Positions 45,301 to 57,269 are shown, numbered from the stretch's first letter. The stretch: DNA of 64,000 nt from Elephas maximus indicus (GCF_024166365.1 NC_064830.1:93984968-94048967), one strand, 5' to 3'. Program-made: numbers and translations. The notes: generated by a model from the sequence alone, not told the origin.

Positions 45301-45306
45301 TTACTT
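45301..45306 (-). terminator. possible variant poly(A) signal for UPK3BL1
   Basis: AGTAAA on the minus strand, about 170 bases after the stop codon. It is a weak known variant of AATAAA; no canonical hexamer is closer. Confidence 0.25.
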
Positions 45307-45473
45307 CCCACTGGGACTGGCCCAGGCTTTGGAGCTCAGGCCACCCTTCCCCCATCCTCATTTAAAAAACTTCTCTCCAAGGCCTGTGATGTTGCAGGGC
45401 GTCTCCCACCCCAGGCTCTGTAGCCTGGACTAGGAACAAGTCTGAGGAGCAGATGGGGGCCCCCAAGAGCCCC

Positions 45474-45582
45474 TCAGGGGTCCCCCACAGCTGGAGGGCT
45501 GGACATGTGATGAGTGTTGCATCTTCTCCTGCACACTGTCTGCTTGGGGCCTGAAATGGTTTTGCTCCTGCAGGTGCTGAAG
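45474..45582 (-). CDS. UPK3BL1: UPK3BL1 exon 6 (cytoplasmic tail and stop)
   Basis: A pyrimidine tract and CTTTCAAG acceptor lead into FSTCRSKTISGPKQTVCRRR and CNTHHMSSPPAVGDP, with TGA at 45474-45476. The CF.(S/T)CRS..SGP pattern fits the human tail. The phase (one base completing Cys) is exact. Confidence 0.8.
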
Positions 45583-48500
45583 CTTGAAAGGCGGAAGAGA
45601 GAGAAAACTGTGAATAAAGAGCCTGGTGGAGGGCCCATAGCCACAGCCTAGAGCTCTGACCCATTGTCTAGAGTAAGCTGAGGCGCCACTGCCCGGGTCA
45701 TATTAACCAAAGGGAACCAGGCTATGACTATTTCTCTGTTGTTGTTGTTGTGGGTAACTACCATCGAGTTCGCCCACTACTCATGGCGACCCCATGCACA
45801 ATGAAACAAAATGCTGCCTGGTCCTGTGCCAGACTGTTGTGCTCCGTAGGGTTTTCACTGGCTGGTTTTTAGAAGTAGATTGCCAGGCCTTTCTTTCTAG
45901 TCTGTAATTCAGTTCCCCTTCTCTACCCCTGTCATCGCCCAGCCCCTATACTCTCCCTTCTTCTCCCCAAATACCCAGGGATCCCCTGCCTGTCCCTTCT
46001 GATCAAAACCCACCACTGGCTTCCTCCACCTAGTTCCTCAGCTGGGCATCAAGGCCTCCTGGCTCCACTACCTGGCTGCCTCTAACCCTCCTGCTCCCTT
46101 TCCCCTCCACCTATACTTCAGAGGCCAGGTTCCCCCTTTCCTCTTCGAAGCCTCCTGGACACCGCTCTCCACCAAGGTCCAGCACCTGGGCACTCTCTGA
46201 AGTCTTGAGGCAAAGCTCAGTCCTTGGCCTGAAACTATTCACCTCCACTTGTGGGGTCCCCCACTTGGGGAAGGGTCTCCCGCCCCCCAGTTGCAATTTC
46301 ATCCATTGCCACCAGGGGGCGAGTGGTGCCTATTCAGAAAGTGTGAACTCAATGGCCAGGCAGGGGGCATTGATGGACAGGCAAGTGAGGGGTTAATTCA
46401 CATGAGCCCCCACCCTGTCCTGCAGGTTTCTCAGCAGGGAGGATGAGGCCTCCAGCTCAGAGCCCAGAGGTTCTGGAACATTGTGGACCATACACGGTTA
46501 CCCCTGCTTGACCTTCAGGGAAAACCCCTCCAGCAAAGGCAGCAAGGGGGAATTAAGCTGACAGGGCCTGGGCCAGTGCAGCTGCTGGAGAAAGCCAGGA
46601 GCGGGGAGAAGGGGCTCTAGGTGGTGCAGGATTCTCAGCCTGTCCACTCACCAGGTGTAGATGAGCAGAGCCAGGAGGGCGGTGAGGAGCATGACCAGCA
46701 GGACTGACAGGAAGGTGATGATGACCACAGTGCCCGCGGTCCGTGGCCCTGGGGAAGCCTGGAGTACCTCGGCTGGGGGGACCACACAGGCAGGGAGGCT
46801 GGATGGTGAGGAAAAGAGATTTTGTTTGACCTGAGAAGGGGCCCCCAGGCTGGGGGAGGGGCACCTGCAGATAGCAGGATGGCATTGGGGGCTCTGATGG
46901 GGGGCTGGCCTTCCCCTCAGCTCACTCCCAGTCCTCAGGAGCCCCCCAGGCCCTAGGCCTCCAGCTCCCAGTGTTTGAGCTGCTCATCGGGCCAATACCT
47001 CGCTGCAGGTGGGTCTCACCGGACCACTCTGTCTCAGCCACCAGCCCCCTGTCATCACTCAGCACCAGGAACTTCACCCTGAACCGGAGACCCAGCACTG
47101 AAGGTAGGGGAACTCCACAGGACCTGAAAGCCTGTCATTAAGTCCTCTTGACTCCCAGGCCCTGGGGAGAGCACCAGGAGTTGGGGCACAGAGCAGGGAC
47201 TAAGATCCCAACAGAAGCAGTCCAAATCCCAACTGTGACATTTGCCAGCTGTGTGAACTCAGATGTATCCTTCATCCTCTGGGTCAGTGTCCTCATTTGG
47301 GAAGTGCATGTGGGTGCTGGATTAGATATCAGTGAATCAAACACTTATGGGGAGAACAGGGAATGCCCAGTCTGGGTGGGGAGACACCACCTGCGTGGTT
47401 CAGACCCACCATGGAGGCAGTGGCTTGAGAGGAGGAGGCCCTCTGCTCAAGAAACATAGAGAATTTGCTGAGGCCCTGGCTCTATTCACTGCCCCATCTT
47501 CTGTTTGCAGAACTAGAGCAGGGAACATAGGACCCAGTGGCCCACCTAGGAGCTTTCCAGGCTTAGGTTTGGGCAGCAGGGGGTACACCCATACCCCAAC
47601 CAGGGGCCGGGTGGAGGCACTTACCGGTAGGGGCCCGGGCCTGGCAGGGGGTGGTTGCAGCCCTTTGTGGTTAGGGAGCAGCGGGTGTTATTGCCCACTC
47701 GGAGGACTTGGAGCTGGTTACCAGCCTGGTCGCCCGGGTAGAGCGCCCGACTGGCCCTCAGTGTGAGGTAGTAGCCCTTCAGGGGCAAGTCAGCAGGGGC
47801 AGGAGAATCCTTCACCCTCTGTGGGGCAATGAAGCTCTGGGTGGCTGAGGGTGGCACTGCAGGTCAGATGGTGGGGGCCAAGCAGGCAGGACTCCACCCC
47901 CATCCCACCAGGCCAGACAGCTACCCTTGCAGCACCCCCACCCTCACACACCGCTGCTGCTGGTCCCAGGCCTGCCTGCCCAAGTCACAGAGGGAGAATT
48001 AAGGCCCACCCCAGCATACCCACCATTGCTGTGGGCCACCACCAGCCAGATGGCATCAAAGTCAGAGATTTTGGGTGACTGAACTGACCCCGAGGCTGCT
48101 GCAGCGTGAAGGTGGACTGTGTGAGCTTCCCTGCCAGGGTGGCGTTTGAAAGCCGGGGCACATAGCTGATGAGTTCTGGGGCGAGTGAGAGAGGGAGGGC
48201 AAAGAGAAGAGGCTGAACAGGGCAGGCCTCCTCCAGCCCAGTCTGAGGGAGGAGGCACCATCCTGCCCTCGGAGTCCCAGTCTGAGGGGGGAGGCACTGC
48301 CTCACCCTGAGAGTCCCAGTCTGGCGGGGGTGGGGTGGGGGGAGGAGGGAGGAGGACACCGTCCTGCCTTGGGTGCCGAAGTCTGAGTGGGGAGACATGG
48401 GTCTGTCTTGGGAGCCCCAGTTTGAGGGAGGAGTTAGGGATCGTCCCTGGGAGACGCACTCAGGCATTCATAATGAAGCCTCCCTGGCAATTCTATGCCC

Positions 48501-50074
48501 CAAGGGCAGGGGTGGACGACCAGAGTCCAGCTCCTTGCCGCTTCTTTGGGATCCTACCAGGGATGGGCTCTGTGGGAGGTCAGGAGAGAGGCTTAGCCAA
48601 CCCCACCTTTATTCTTGCCCCTCCTAGGTTTCCTAGGTGATGGACCCAGATAAGCGTGGCCAGGAAAGTCACAGGAGGCCTCTCTCCTCAGCTGCAGGCA
48701 CAGTTCTCCTAGAGTAGGGGTCTTTGGCCTTTTTGGGGTGAGTCTCAGGTTGGGGTGAGCCTGAGCCCTCAGTCAGACTGTGGTCCTGATCCACCCAGTG
48801 ACCTTGGGCTATGACTCTCTAGGCCTCAGTTTACCCATCTCTCAAGTCCTTCCAATGTCACCCACATTGGTTTGCATGCCAAGAGGAATGGCTTGGGCAG
48901 AAGGGGGGGGGGGAGTAACACAGACAGGTCCCCACCTAGACCCCAGTATGTGACATGGGCTCTGAGGCCAGAGGCTGGCTCAGAGTATAGAACACCCCCT
49001 CCTTCCCATCCAGTTCTCTGCCATCTCCCACGCTGGCCCCAAGGCAACTTCCCCTCAGGACCTTGTCCCCCCCTCACCCCTCACAGCCTCACCTGAGGAA
49101 GCATGGGAGGAGGGTGGCAGGACAAGCAGTCTCAGCCCAGATGCCAGTGGAGACACAGGGTTGGCAATGTGGCCTGTATCCACCTTGCTGCCAGAGAGTT
49201 CAAAACCCCTAACTCCTGCCTGCACCCCCAAAGACAGAGCAGCCCCTCCTCTCCCCAGCCCCAAATACTGGGGAAGAGCAAAATGTGAGGTGGGCTTTTA
49301 TGTAAGTCTCCAGAACCTGTCCTTTCAGTTTAGCTCAGGGCAATTCCTATTGAATTCCATTTAATTCAACTCAATTCTAAACAAACAACTGGGTCCGTTC
49401 TAGACCCTTTAGGGGTGGGGAGAGCAGACTTGATTCCTCCTTTCTCAGCACTCCTAGTCCTATCTCAGAGGCCCGGTGCACTTGGCATACAGTAGGCGCT
49501 TCATGTTTGCTTAATGAAGAAAAAGGAGTGGAGCAGCAGATCGGGGAGGAGGCACTGGTTTAAGAGTTTAAGAGGTGGGGAGTGAACCACGCCTGCAGAC
49601 CCAAGTCAGAGAGCTGCCTTTGGGTGAGGGGTGGGCATGGGCTGGGAGGCCTGAGCCCTATGGAAGTCCTAAATGCTTTCCTCTCTCCTTGTCAGGCTCG
49701 TTTAAACCTCTCCTCAGGAGAAGGATGGGGGAAGAAGGGGAGCACGTATGGTGAGAATTGGGGTGGGGACTCAGGGTGCACGGAGATAAGGGCCCCAAAG
49801 TGAGGGAGACAGCACTACTTGCTCCCCGGTCTTGAGGACCTCTTTTGGTGGTCTGACTCCTCCAGCTCCCAGACAGTGAGGGGCTTGGAAGGCAACCACA
49901 GGAGGTGGGTCTGTCCTCCTGAAGCCGGACACAAATGGGCCTCCTGCCTAGGCTCCCATCTCACTCACCCAGGCACGTCCCAGAACGGAGACCAGTCAGC
50001 AGCAGCAGCAACAGTGATGTCAACAGCGGAAACTGTCCCCCTGAACCCCATCGCCAGGCCAAGTGTTGCACCAT
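45474..50074 (-). CDS. UPK3BL1: uroplakin-3b-like protein (UPK3BL1), frameshifted as sequenced
   Basis: A type I membrane protein of the uroplakin 3 family, whose better-known members form heterodimers in the urothelial apical membrane; the role of the -like member is not settled. Six exons join in phase apart from one missing base: 49969-50074, 48024-48175, 47625-47844, 46999-47078, 46652-46772, 45474-45582. All introns are GT/AG. With the missing base counted, the length is 262 residues, against 263 recalled for human UPK3BL1. Features: signal peptide (LLTSLLLLLLTGL), sequon NAT near residue 46, a second sequon NNT and a CSLTTKGC cysteine pair in exon 3, transmembrane helix about 201-225, short Cys- and Arg-rich tail. 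Exon 2 is 152 bases where its phases need 153. The gene is either recently broken or carries an assembly error. It lies about 19.7 kb upstream of the RASA4 start, same strand. Confidence 0.88.
45725..45905 (-). repeat. older SINE/RTE-tail fragment in UPK3BL1 intron 5
   Basis: Starts with (TTG)n, then CTACCATCGAGTT, CTCATGGCGACCCCATGCAC and TAGGGTTTTCACTGGCTG: the older tRNA-Gly-type SINE whose tail resembles the RTE 3' end. Its head is missing. Confidence 0.65.
46652..46772 (-). CDS. UPK3BL1: UPK3BL1 exon 5 (transmembrane helix)
   Basis: Encodes AEVLQASPGPRTAGT, then the hydrophobic stretch VVIITFLSVLLVMLLTALLA followed by LLIYT. Acceptor TCCCCCCAG, donor GTGAGT after two bases of a Cys codon. 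Confidence 0.9.
46999..47078 (-). CDS. UPK3BL1: UPK3BL1 exon 4 (lumenal, juxtamembrane)
   Basis: Encodes VKFLVLSDDRGLVAETEWSG then ETHLQR, matching the RVKFLV..AET.WS block of uroplakin 3 proteins. Acceptor GGTTCAG, donor GTATTG. Confidence 0.88.
47625..47844 (-). CDS. UPK3BL1: UPK3BL1 exon 3 (lumenal domain)
   Basis: Encodes ATQSFIAPQRVKDSPAPADL, GYYLTLRASRALYPGDQ, LQVLRVGNNTRC and GCNHPLPGPGPY. GYYLTLRA, VLRVGN and GCNHPLPGPGPYR are family blocks I recall from human UPK3BL1. Acceptor CACCCTCAG, donor GTAAGT. Confidence 0.9.
48024..48175 (-). pseudogene. UPK3BL1: UPK3BL1 exon 2, one-base deletion
   Basis: Acceptor CGCCCCAG joins the exon 1 base to give Glu, then LISYVPRLSNATLAGKLTQS and TFTLQQPRGQF. 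From there the frame must shift by one to continue as SPKISDFDAIWLVVAHSN, which matches the family. A base is missing between 48078 and 48079 (codon AG-). The exon is 152 bases where phase 1 to phase 1 requires 153. Read as it stands, the frame leaves the homologous protein. Both splice sites are intact. Confidence 0.85.
48239..48456. repeat. 39-bp minisatellite in UPK3BL1 intron 1
   Basis: Five units starting CAGTCTGAGGGAGGAGG: 48239-48277, 48278-48316, 48317-48377 (about 22 bases longer from G-rich expansion), 48378-48417, 48418-48456. They begin 63 bases from the exon 2 acceptor. Confidence 0.75.
49969..50074 (-). CDS. UPK3BL1: UPK3BL1 exon 1 (signal peptide)
   Basis: Start codon at 50072-50074. 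Encodes MVQHLAWRWGSGGQFPLLTS followed by a run of Leu (LLLLLL) and TGLRSGTCL: a clear cleavable signal peptide. Donor GTGAGT after one base of the next codon. Confidence 0.85.
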
Positions 50075-50395
50075 CTGTCCGTCCTAGGAGCTGTCTACAG
50101 CATCAGCAGCCCAGCGACTCCACCGTCTGTGCTGGGCTCGGGGAGGCTACTCCCGGGTGCCCCCTCCTCCCAAACAACTGGTCTGACGGGTTTGGGGGCA
50201 GAATCTCAGGCCCTGTGGATTTGGCATCACCGGGGGAGTCTGAAGAGAACAATCAGTTGCTGAAGCCAAGACAAGCCTGGACACCCCCACCCCCACACCA
50301 GGAGGGCCTGGCCAGGGAGGGGCCATGGAAGGAGGAGGCAGGCACGGGGTCCAGGCTGCCCCAGTGACAATCCTGCCACGCCCGCCCCGTGGGAT

Positions 50396-50405
50396 CTTTT
50401 TAACC
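50396..50405 (-). promoter_or_regulatory. possible TATA-like element of UPK3BL1
   Basis: The minus strand reads GGTTAAAAAG about 325 bases upstream of the start codon, in a region without a CpG island. Only the sequence supports it. Confidence 0.2.
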
Positions 50406-52979
50406 AAACACTCCCCTGTCTGGTAACGAGGGCTCCTCACAGCACCCTGTGCAGAGGGATTTACCTTCATTCTCTGGATGAGGTCTAACGGGAAGGTGGT
50501 GTCCAAAATCACCCAGCCAGCCAGCACAGAGCCCAGGATCAGCAGGTCCACCCACTGCAAGCTTGTCTGCATCCCTGCAGCCCAGCTCCGGGAGGAGGGC
50601 TCCCCAACACCATCCTCCCTCCTCTCCATGTCCAGGTGACCATCTGGTTCTATGCTGTCTCCATCTTCCATTCCTGGCCACTCTCCTCTAGACAGAGGAT
50701 TCCAGATGGAGCCCAGGGTGGGTGGGCAGAGCATATACTGACGCCCTCTATCCTGGATTGGAGCAGCACCCTTCATGGGGCTCTCTGCCTCAAGCTTAGC
50801 CCTCCTCAGTCCAGCCTCCGTACCTGGCCAGAGCCATTCTCCTAAAACTCAAATCATGCCAGATGTCTTCTCAGCTGGAAATCCAAAGGGTTTTCATTAC
50901 CTAGGCCTGATTTCTCTGTTGTGCAGAACTGGCCAGCAGCTTCAAACATGTCGAGGTGGGAAAAAGTTGAGAACCACTGGCCACCAGGTACTAAAAGTTC
51001 AAGGTCCTCTCAACTCCTTACCACGTTCTCCTTGGACCACCTAGTGCTCCCTCATACCTCTGAACCTTTGCATGTGCTGTTCCCTGCCTAAAGTTACCTC
51101 CTCCCCAAGGAAAAAACTCCTGTAGTTACTTCAAAACCCATTTCAGATATCACCTCCTCAATGAAGTCCTCCCAGACACTCTTCCCAGCCTATTTCCCTG
51201 ATCCCCAAGCAGAATGAATGCCTTCTTTTTCAGTTTTCCCACGGCACTTTGTACAGATGATTGTCCTTCCTGCTGCTCGATAATCAGTCGGTCATTCACC
51301 GTTCACTCTCTTGGAGCCCAGTCTGTATTGGGGCAAATGGAAGGTTGACCATTGTCAGGAGAGTTGGCATTGTCACCGGTCCCAGGAGCCCTGTCTCATC
51401 AAAGCCCGGGGTTAGCATAGGGAAGGCCAGTGTGGCTTCCAGACCCTGGGAGATGCTGCTGCTCATTGTAGAAATGAATCATGAGCACCTCCAGCCTGGT
51501 CTCAAGTGTCACATGACACATTAGGATCAACGTGAGAAAAAGTCGTTCTCCACTGAGACATTTCACAAGTCTCTTCTGGTCTCACCAGTATCCAGCATCA
51601 TAACAACTGCGTCCCATAATAAGCAGTAGGGCATGACCTGGAGAGAAAAGAGATGCCATTGTTCTACCTAATTTGGCTTTGGAGTTCCTTCTCAGCTAAG
51701 GTACCTGAGATGGTTATCTATACTACCTACATTATGTTACCATCTACTACTCATTCTAGCCCAACCACAGTCTGGTTTCCACCCCTCAGCTCCCCTGGCA
51801 TGGCTCTCACAGAGGTCATCAATGACTCTGTTATCATGAAGCCCAGTGCTGCCTTCGCTGAGGACAGACAAGCTTGCTGCCTCTGTCCAATCCTCTTGAT
51901 GCCACTGGCTCTCCCTTTGCACTCTGATGCTCCTGTCTGTCTTCTCGCCTCTGCCTACTCCTTTTGCCTCCTTTGAGGGCTTCTTTCCCAGGTCCTGAAA
52001 TGGAGGATCTTCTCTGGCCTCAGTCCCAGACCTGTAACTAACCCCCTTAACAGTGTCTGCCTCTACGATCCTGTCCACTTCCACAGCTTTATTCCTGCCT
52101 TTGTGTGGATATGTCCCAGATCCGAGTTTCCAGCCCAGACCGCTCTCCATGTCCCCACCTGCCAAATGATGTCTCTACCTGGCCATCCTATAATCTCATT
52201 CTCAACAGAAAAAAAGAGAACCCTTCAACCCCCACCACCGTCTCCTACAGACCTATACTTCCCCCAGGGTCCCCAATCTCAGCCAATGGGTCCTCGTTGA
52301 CCCATCATCGTACAGTAAACCTTCGGTCCTCATCAACTCCCTCTCCTGGGTTCTCTGCCTCCAGGTCTCCCAAATCCTCCCCCACCTTCCCCCCTGCCCC
52401 AGCCTTTCTCACTTGGACCCTTCCAACAGCTTCCTCACTGGTCTCTCTTCAGTGAGGCCACAACCCATATCATTCTTTCTTTCACTCAGTAAACAATGAT
52501 GGTATGCCTGCTCTGTGTCAGGCCCCTGCTGGAGGCTGAGGCCTCAGAAGTGAAAACAACCATCCCTGACCTCTTGGAGTGCTCATCTAAACCAATGGAG
52601 GCCAGTCAGAGTCAGAGCCCAGATGGAGGAAGAGGAGTCAGGGAAGGCTTCAAGGAGCTGGGGTTTGCCAGAGGAAAGGAGACAATGACTTTGGGAAATG
52701 TTTTTCTCTTTACATTTCAAAGCAATCAAACACTCTCTGGTTATTCTACTGCATTTACACTCTCTCTGATTGCCAATCTACATACACTATTTTTCTTTCC
52801 AAAAACACTTAAAGTTTGCAATTATTTTTTATAGTGATCTTGAAAAAATAAAATATTCCTATTGACACTATGTAATTAGTAGGCTTTGTGTGATCAGTTC
52901 TTTACTGGGGCATGCTAGCAGACAGTCTCAGACTTTTCAAGTTTAAAAAGTGTAAGTTTTTAAGTTTAAAAGTTGTTTA

Positions 52980-53790
52980 AGAAGTATGCTGAGTGAAATA
53001 AGTCAGTCACAAAAGGACAAATATTGTATGATCCAACTCATATGACATAGACAAAAGTTCATTAGTGGTTACCAGGGGTGGGAGGGAACAGAGAAGGGAG
53101 AGTCATTGCTTAGGGCACTGAGCTTCTGTCAATGGCGGTGGAATAATTTGGAAACTGATAGTGGTAATGGTTGTACGAAGGGATGTATGTAACCAATGTC
53201 ACTGAATTGTACATGTAAAAATTGCTGAATTGGAAAATGTTTTATTATATATACTTTTACCACAAATAACACATCTACCATGGCCACCACCAGACTGAGT
53301 CCAGTACAACGAGATGATGCCCGGCTACCATCACTGACTGCTCTGACAGGGATCACAGTAGGTGATCCTGGACAGGCCTGGAGAAAAAGGTGGAACGAAA
53401 TTCTAACTCAAAAAGATAGACCAGACTTGCTGGCCTGACAGAGACTGGAGAAACCCTGAGAGTATGGCCCCTGGACAGGCTTTCAGCTCAGTAATGAGGT
53501 CACTCCTGAGGTTCACCCTTCAGCCAAAGATTGAACAGGCCCATGGAACAAAACAAGACTAAAGGGGTGCACCAGCCCTGGGGCAGGGACTGGAAGGCAG
53601 GAGTGGACAGGAAAGCTGGTAATAGGGGACCCAGGGTTGAGAAGGGAGAGTGTTGACATGTCATGGGGTTGTTAACCAGTGTCATAGAACAATGTGAGTA
53701 CTAACTGTTTGATAAGAAACTGGTTCTATAAATCTTCATCTAAAGTACAATAAAAAATGAATAAATAAATAAATAAAAAGAAATATTGTA
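52980..53790 (+). mobile_element. two L1 3' UTR fragments in series
   Basis: 52980-53275 is an old L1 end (GTATGCTGAGTGAAATAAGT, CACTGAATTGTACA). 53280-53790 is a second fragment related to the 33.4-34.1 kb L1 end, closing in an (AATA)n tail at 53757-53778. Confidence 0.7.
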
Positions 53791-54580
53791 TGTCATCAGT
53801 GATTGACTCAACCCCGAGGGGACTAGGATTAGGGGGCCAAACACTAGGGTAAAGGCTCAGGAGAGGGGAGATGAGGTTGGGCAGGATTGAAGGGAAGTTG
53901 AGCTGGGTGGGTGAGTCTGCATGCGCATAGAATGAGCTACAACCAAAAAGGCAGCTGAGATACCCTCTTGAAATACTCAAATTACCGAACATCTCCTCGC
54001 CTTTGCTCAGGAATGCCCTTGCTACCTTTCAATACCCAGCTAACGTTATCCTTCAGCCCCATCCCCAGGGTCCGCACTACTGGATAGCCTCTGGATGTAC
54101 CCCCAAGGGCTCCTCTAGCACTCAGCATGCGCCTCTATCAGTTAATCATTGTAATATAAGGTATTTTTACATCCAGCGTGTCCCTGTCTACACCTGTCCC
54201 CTCCTTGGTGAGAGCCCCTTGAAGGGACAAACTGGCCTTGCTCACTAAGGCTCCCAGTGTCTCCCACTGCATTCACCACAGAGTAGGTGTGTCAGCATGT
54301 GGGTAGAGATACTGATGGGTTTCAGATACAGGTCACCCTGCAATTAGCATTTAGTCATAGGGCACAGGGGTCAGACTTACAGAATTTTAAGCAAATACGT
54401 GAGCCCCTGAGAGAGCACGGCCAGTACTATTCGTCTCAGACGCAGCCACGAGTGCAGGTCAACAGATGAGGGCATGAGTGGGTCCCACTGGAGCCAAGCC
54501 AGCAAGTCCAGGCCAGGCTGAGCCCTGGAAGGCTTTCCTTATGCCCTCAATGTTTTATTACAGAAATGCTCATACCTATA

Positions 54581-54788
54581 AGGAGCTCTGGTGGTGCAGA
54601 GTGGTTGAGTGCTCGGCTGCTAACTGAAAGGTCAGCTATTCGAACCTACCAGCCGCTCCTTGGAAGAAAGACATGACAGTCTGCTTCTGTACAGATTTAC
54701 AGCCTTGGAAACCCTATGGGGCAGTTCTACTGTCATATAGGGTCGCTGTGAGTTGGATTCAACTCGATGGCAATGAGTTTTGAGTTTG
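54581..54788 (+). repeat. tRNA-derived SINE, long variant
   Basis: Plus orientation, longer than the others by an extra middle block (about 54663-54706). Perfect 13-bp target duplication GCTCATACCTATA at 54568-54580 and 54789-54801. Confidence 0.85.
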
Positions 54789-55379
54789 GCTCATACCTAT
54801 AGGGAAGTTGAAAGAATAGTACAATGAACATCCCTATATATACCCTCCACCCAGATGCAACAGTTGTTAACATTTTGCTGTATTTGCTTTGTCCCTCCCG
54901 TGTATGTGTGTCTGTCTGTCTGTGTTTTACTTTTTTTCTCACTACCATTTGGAAGTCAGTTGAAAGCAGACATCATGACATGGGTTGATCTTGCTTTATC
55001 TTTTTAAAAATATATTTTTGCTCTTTGCCTCATCAGATCCGCAGAAGTGGGCAGGGCAGACAGTATTATTAACCTGATTACACAGATGAGAAAACTGGGC
55101 CCTGAAAGTAAGAGGAGCTTCCTGCAGCCCCGAAGTGGGTCAGCAGTGGAGATGGAAATCTACCCCAAGTCTTCTGATGACAGGGCAGGGCTCTATCATT
55201 TTCCCTTTTTTATCTGTGTTGAATCTGGGGGCTCCAGGAGCAGATGACTGAGTTAATTTTATTTCTTGGTCCATGGCACCCTTCATTACCGCTCTGCACA
55301 AGGACCTGCTTTATTTGTTTTATTTTTTCACTTCATCCTCATCTCCATCCCACTCCTGTTTCCTCCCCAGGCAGCCACT

Positions 55380-55930
55380 CTAGTCATTTTGGTGTATGTC
55401 AATTATCCATGGCCACACAACAAATTCCCCCAAGACAGACAGCTTAAAACAATTAACATTTATTGTCTCAAAGTTTTGAAGGGTCTGGAATCCAGGAGCC
55501 ATTGACTGGGTGGTTCTGAATCAAGGTTTCTCAGGAAGTTACAGTCCAATTGTTGGCTGGGGCTGCAGTTGTCTGAAGGCTCAACTGGGGCTGGAGGATC
55601 CATTTCTAGGGTGTCTCACCCATATGGCTCTTGGCATGAGGCCTCAGTTTCTCAATGGCCTTTGACAGAAGGACTAAGTCCCTTTGCCATTTTGGCCTCC
55701 CCACAGGGCTGTCCGAGTGGGTCCTCATGACATGGCAGCTGGCTTCCCTCAGAGCGAGTGATACAGGAGAGAGAAAAGCAGAAGCCACACTGTCCTTTGT
55801 GGCCAAGCCTCAGAAGTGACATCCCATCCTTTCTGCCAAGTTCTATTGGCCACACAGACCACAGCACCTGGGAGGAAGGGCTCTATACAGGGTGCAAATG
55901 CCAAGAGATCATCTGGGGGGCTGGTGGAAT
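55380..55930 (-). repeat. old interspersed repeat, class uncertain
   Basis: CACACAACAAATTCCCCCAA, CAGCTTAAAACAATTAACAT, CATGGCAGCTGGCTTCCCTC and AGAAGTGACATCCCATCC are blocks of a common old mammalian repeat that I recognise but cannot name with confidence. A related, more diverged copy is at about 63285-63780. Confidence 0.45.
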
Positions 55931-55974
55931 ATGTGTGTAGCTTTATAGACTATGTAGGGTTGTTTGGGTTAAGC

Positions 55975-56510
55975 GTTTTTAATTTAAATGATTTTCTGCT
56001 ACAGGCTTCGTTCTATTTCTTGCTTTTTCCACCCAACACCATTAAGCTCCATCCGTGTGTACATCGATTCAGTTGCTTCTCTCGCCTGCATAAAATTCTG
56101 TAGTGAACGACCCCCACCTATTACTTGTCCAGCCCCCGAGTGATGGTCTTCAATGCTGCAGACAGTCTTCCTGCATGAACATCCTTAGGCGTGTCTCCTT
56201 ATGGCCCTGTGCGAAGATTTCTCTGGAACTTTTATGCAGGAGTACAACAGCTAAGTGACAGGAAATACGCACACACTATCGTACCAGGTGCTGCCCTGCT
56301 GGTCTCTGGCAGGGCAGTATGAAGTTACAGCCCCACAACAGCACATGAGGGTTCCTGTTTCCCCGTATCCTCACAGACACTTGTTATTATCCAACTTTCT
56401 AATGTTTGCCGATCTATTGGAAATAAAGGGCGATTTTATTTTTAATTGGTGTTTCTCAGCCTACTAATGGGTTTAAACAACTACGTACTAGTTATTTGAG
56501 TTTCCACTTC
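55975..56510 (-). mobile_element. old L1 fragment, antisense
   Basis: TTTTCCACCCAACACCATTA, CGTATCCTCACAGACACTTG and GTTTGCCGATCTATTGG are landmarks of an antisense L1 3' region. 58425-58693 and 59217-59290 look like further pieces, split by the second LTR. Confidence 0.5.
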
Positions 56511-57269
56511 TGTGACTTGTCTGTTCATAACCATTTTAAAACGGGACTTTTTTTGTCTTTTGATTTACTGGCGTTTCCAGGCACAGATTTACTGAGATGC
56601 TAATCAAGCTTAAGCCTCAAATTTCCTCACTAATATGTGCAGGAACAGACCAATTGAACAGAGAAAGGTTAGAAGCAGACCGTTTGTATGTGAGAACTTG
56701 GTACCTGACACAGTGGCGTCACTAGGGTTGGTGTCACTCAGTGCAGTAACTCACGATGTCATTCCTTCCCCACCCCTTGGGGTGGGTGGGGCTGGTAGCG
56801 GAACCAACCCCCCGTGGCAAGCATCTTGCCCCACCCCAAGGCCCAGTGACATGCGTCCTGGCACCCCTGCCCAATGACCAGCACCCTAACTAGTAGGTGG
56901 GGGAACTTGGGGAGGGTTGTGACAAGTTACCACTGCCTTGGTGGCCCCTCCTGAAGCAGCACCAGCTCACCTACCACTACTGCCACTGCCACTGCTGCCT
57001 CAAACCCTGGGGTCATTTTGGTGTCACCCCCTCTGACAGTGTGAAGGGGTACGGTCGGCACCCCCCTCCATGTGACGCCACTGATAAAGGTAGCCCAGCA
57101 AAGCAATGGGAGGAAAACAGATTGTTTAGCAGAAAGTATAAAGTGGGATCTGTACCTTACACCTGGAAGAGCCCTCGTAATCTTTATACACATTGGTTTT
57201 CTTAAAGAGGGCTGCCCACATTGTATAAGTTTCAGGTCCCACAAAACCTAGATCTGTTGCTGGAAGCTA

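Noticed and set aside
48239..48456. regularly spaced repeats considered as a CRISPR array
   Set aside because: Units are head to tail without unique spacers, in a mammalian intron; it is a minisatellite.
47985..48467. 160-residue minus-strand open frame
   Set aside because: It is intron 1 and minisatellite sequence running into UPK3BL1 exon 2. Only its last part (ELISYVPRLSN onward) is coding, and it leaves the correct frame at the deletion.
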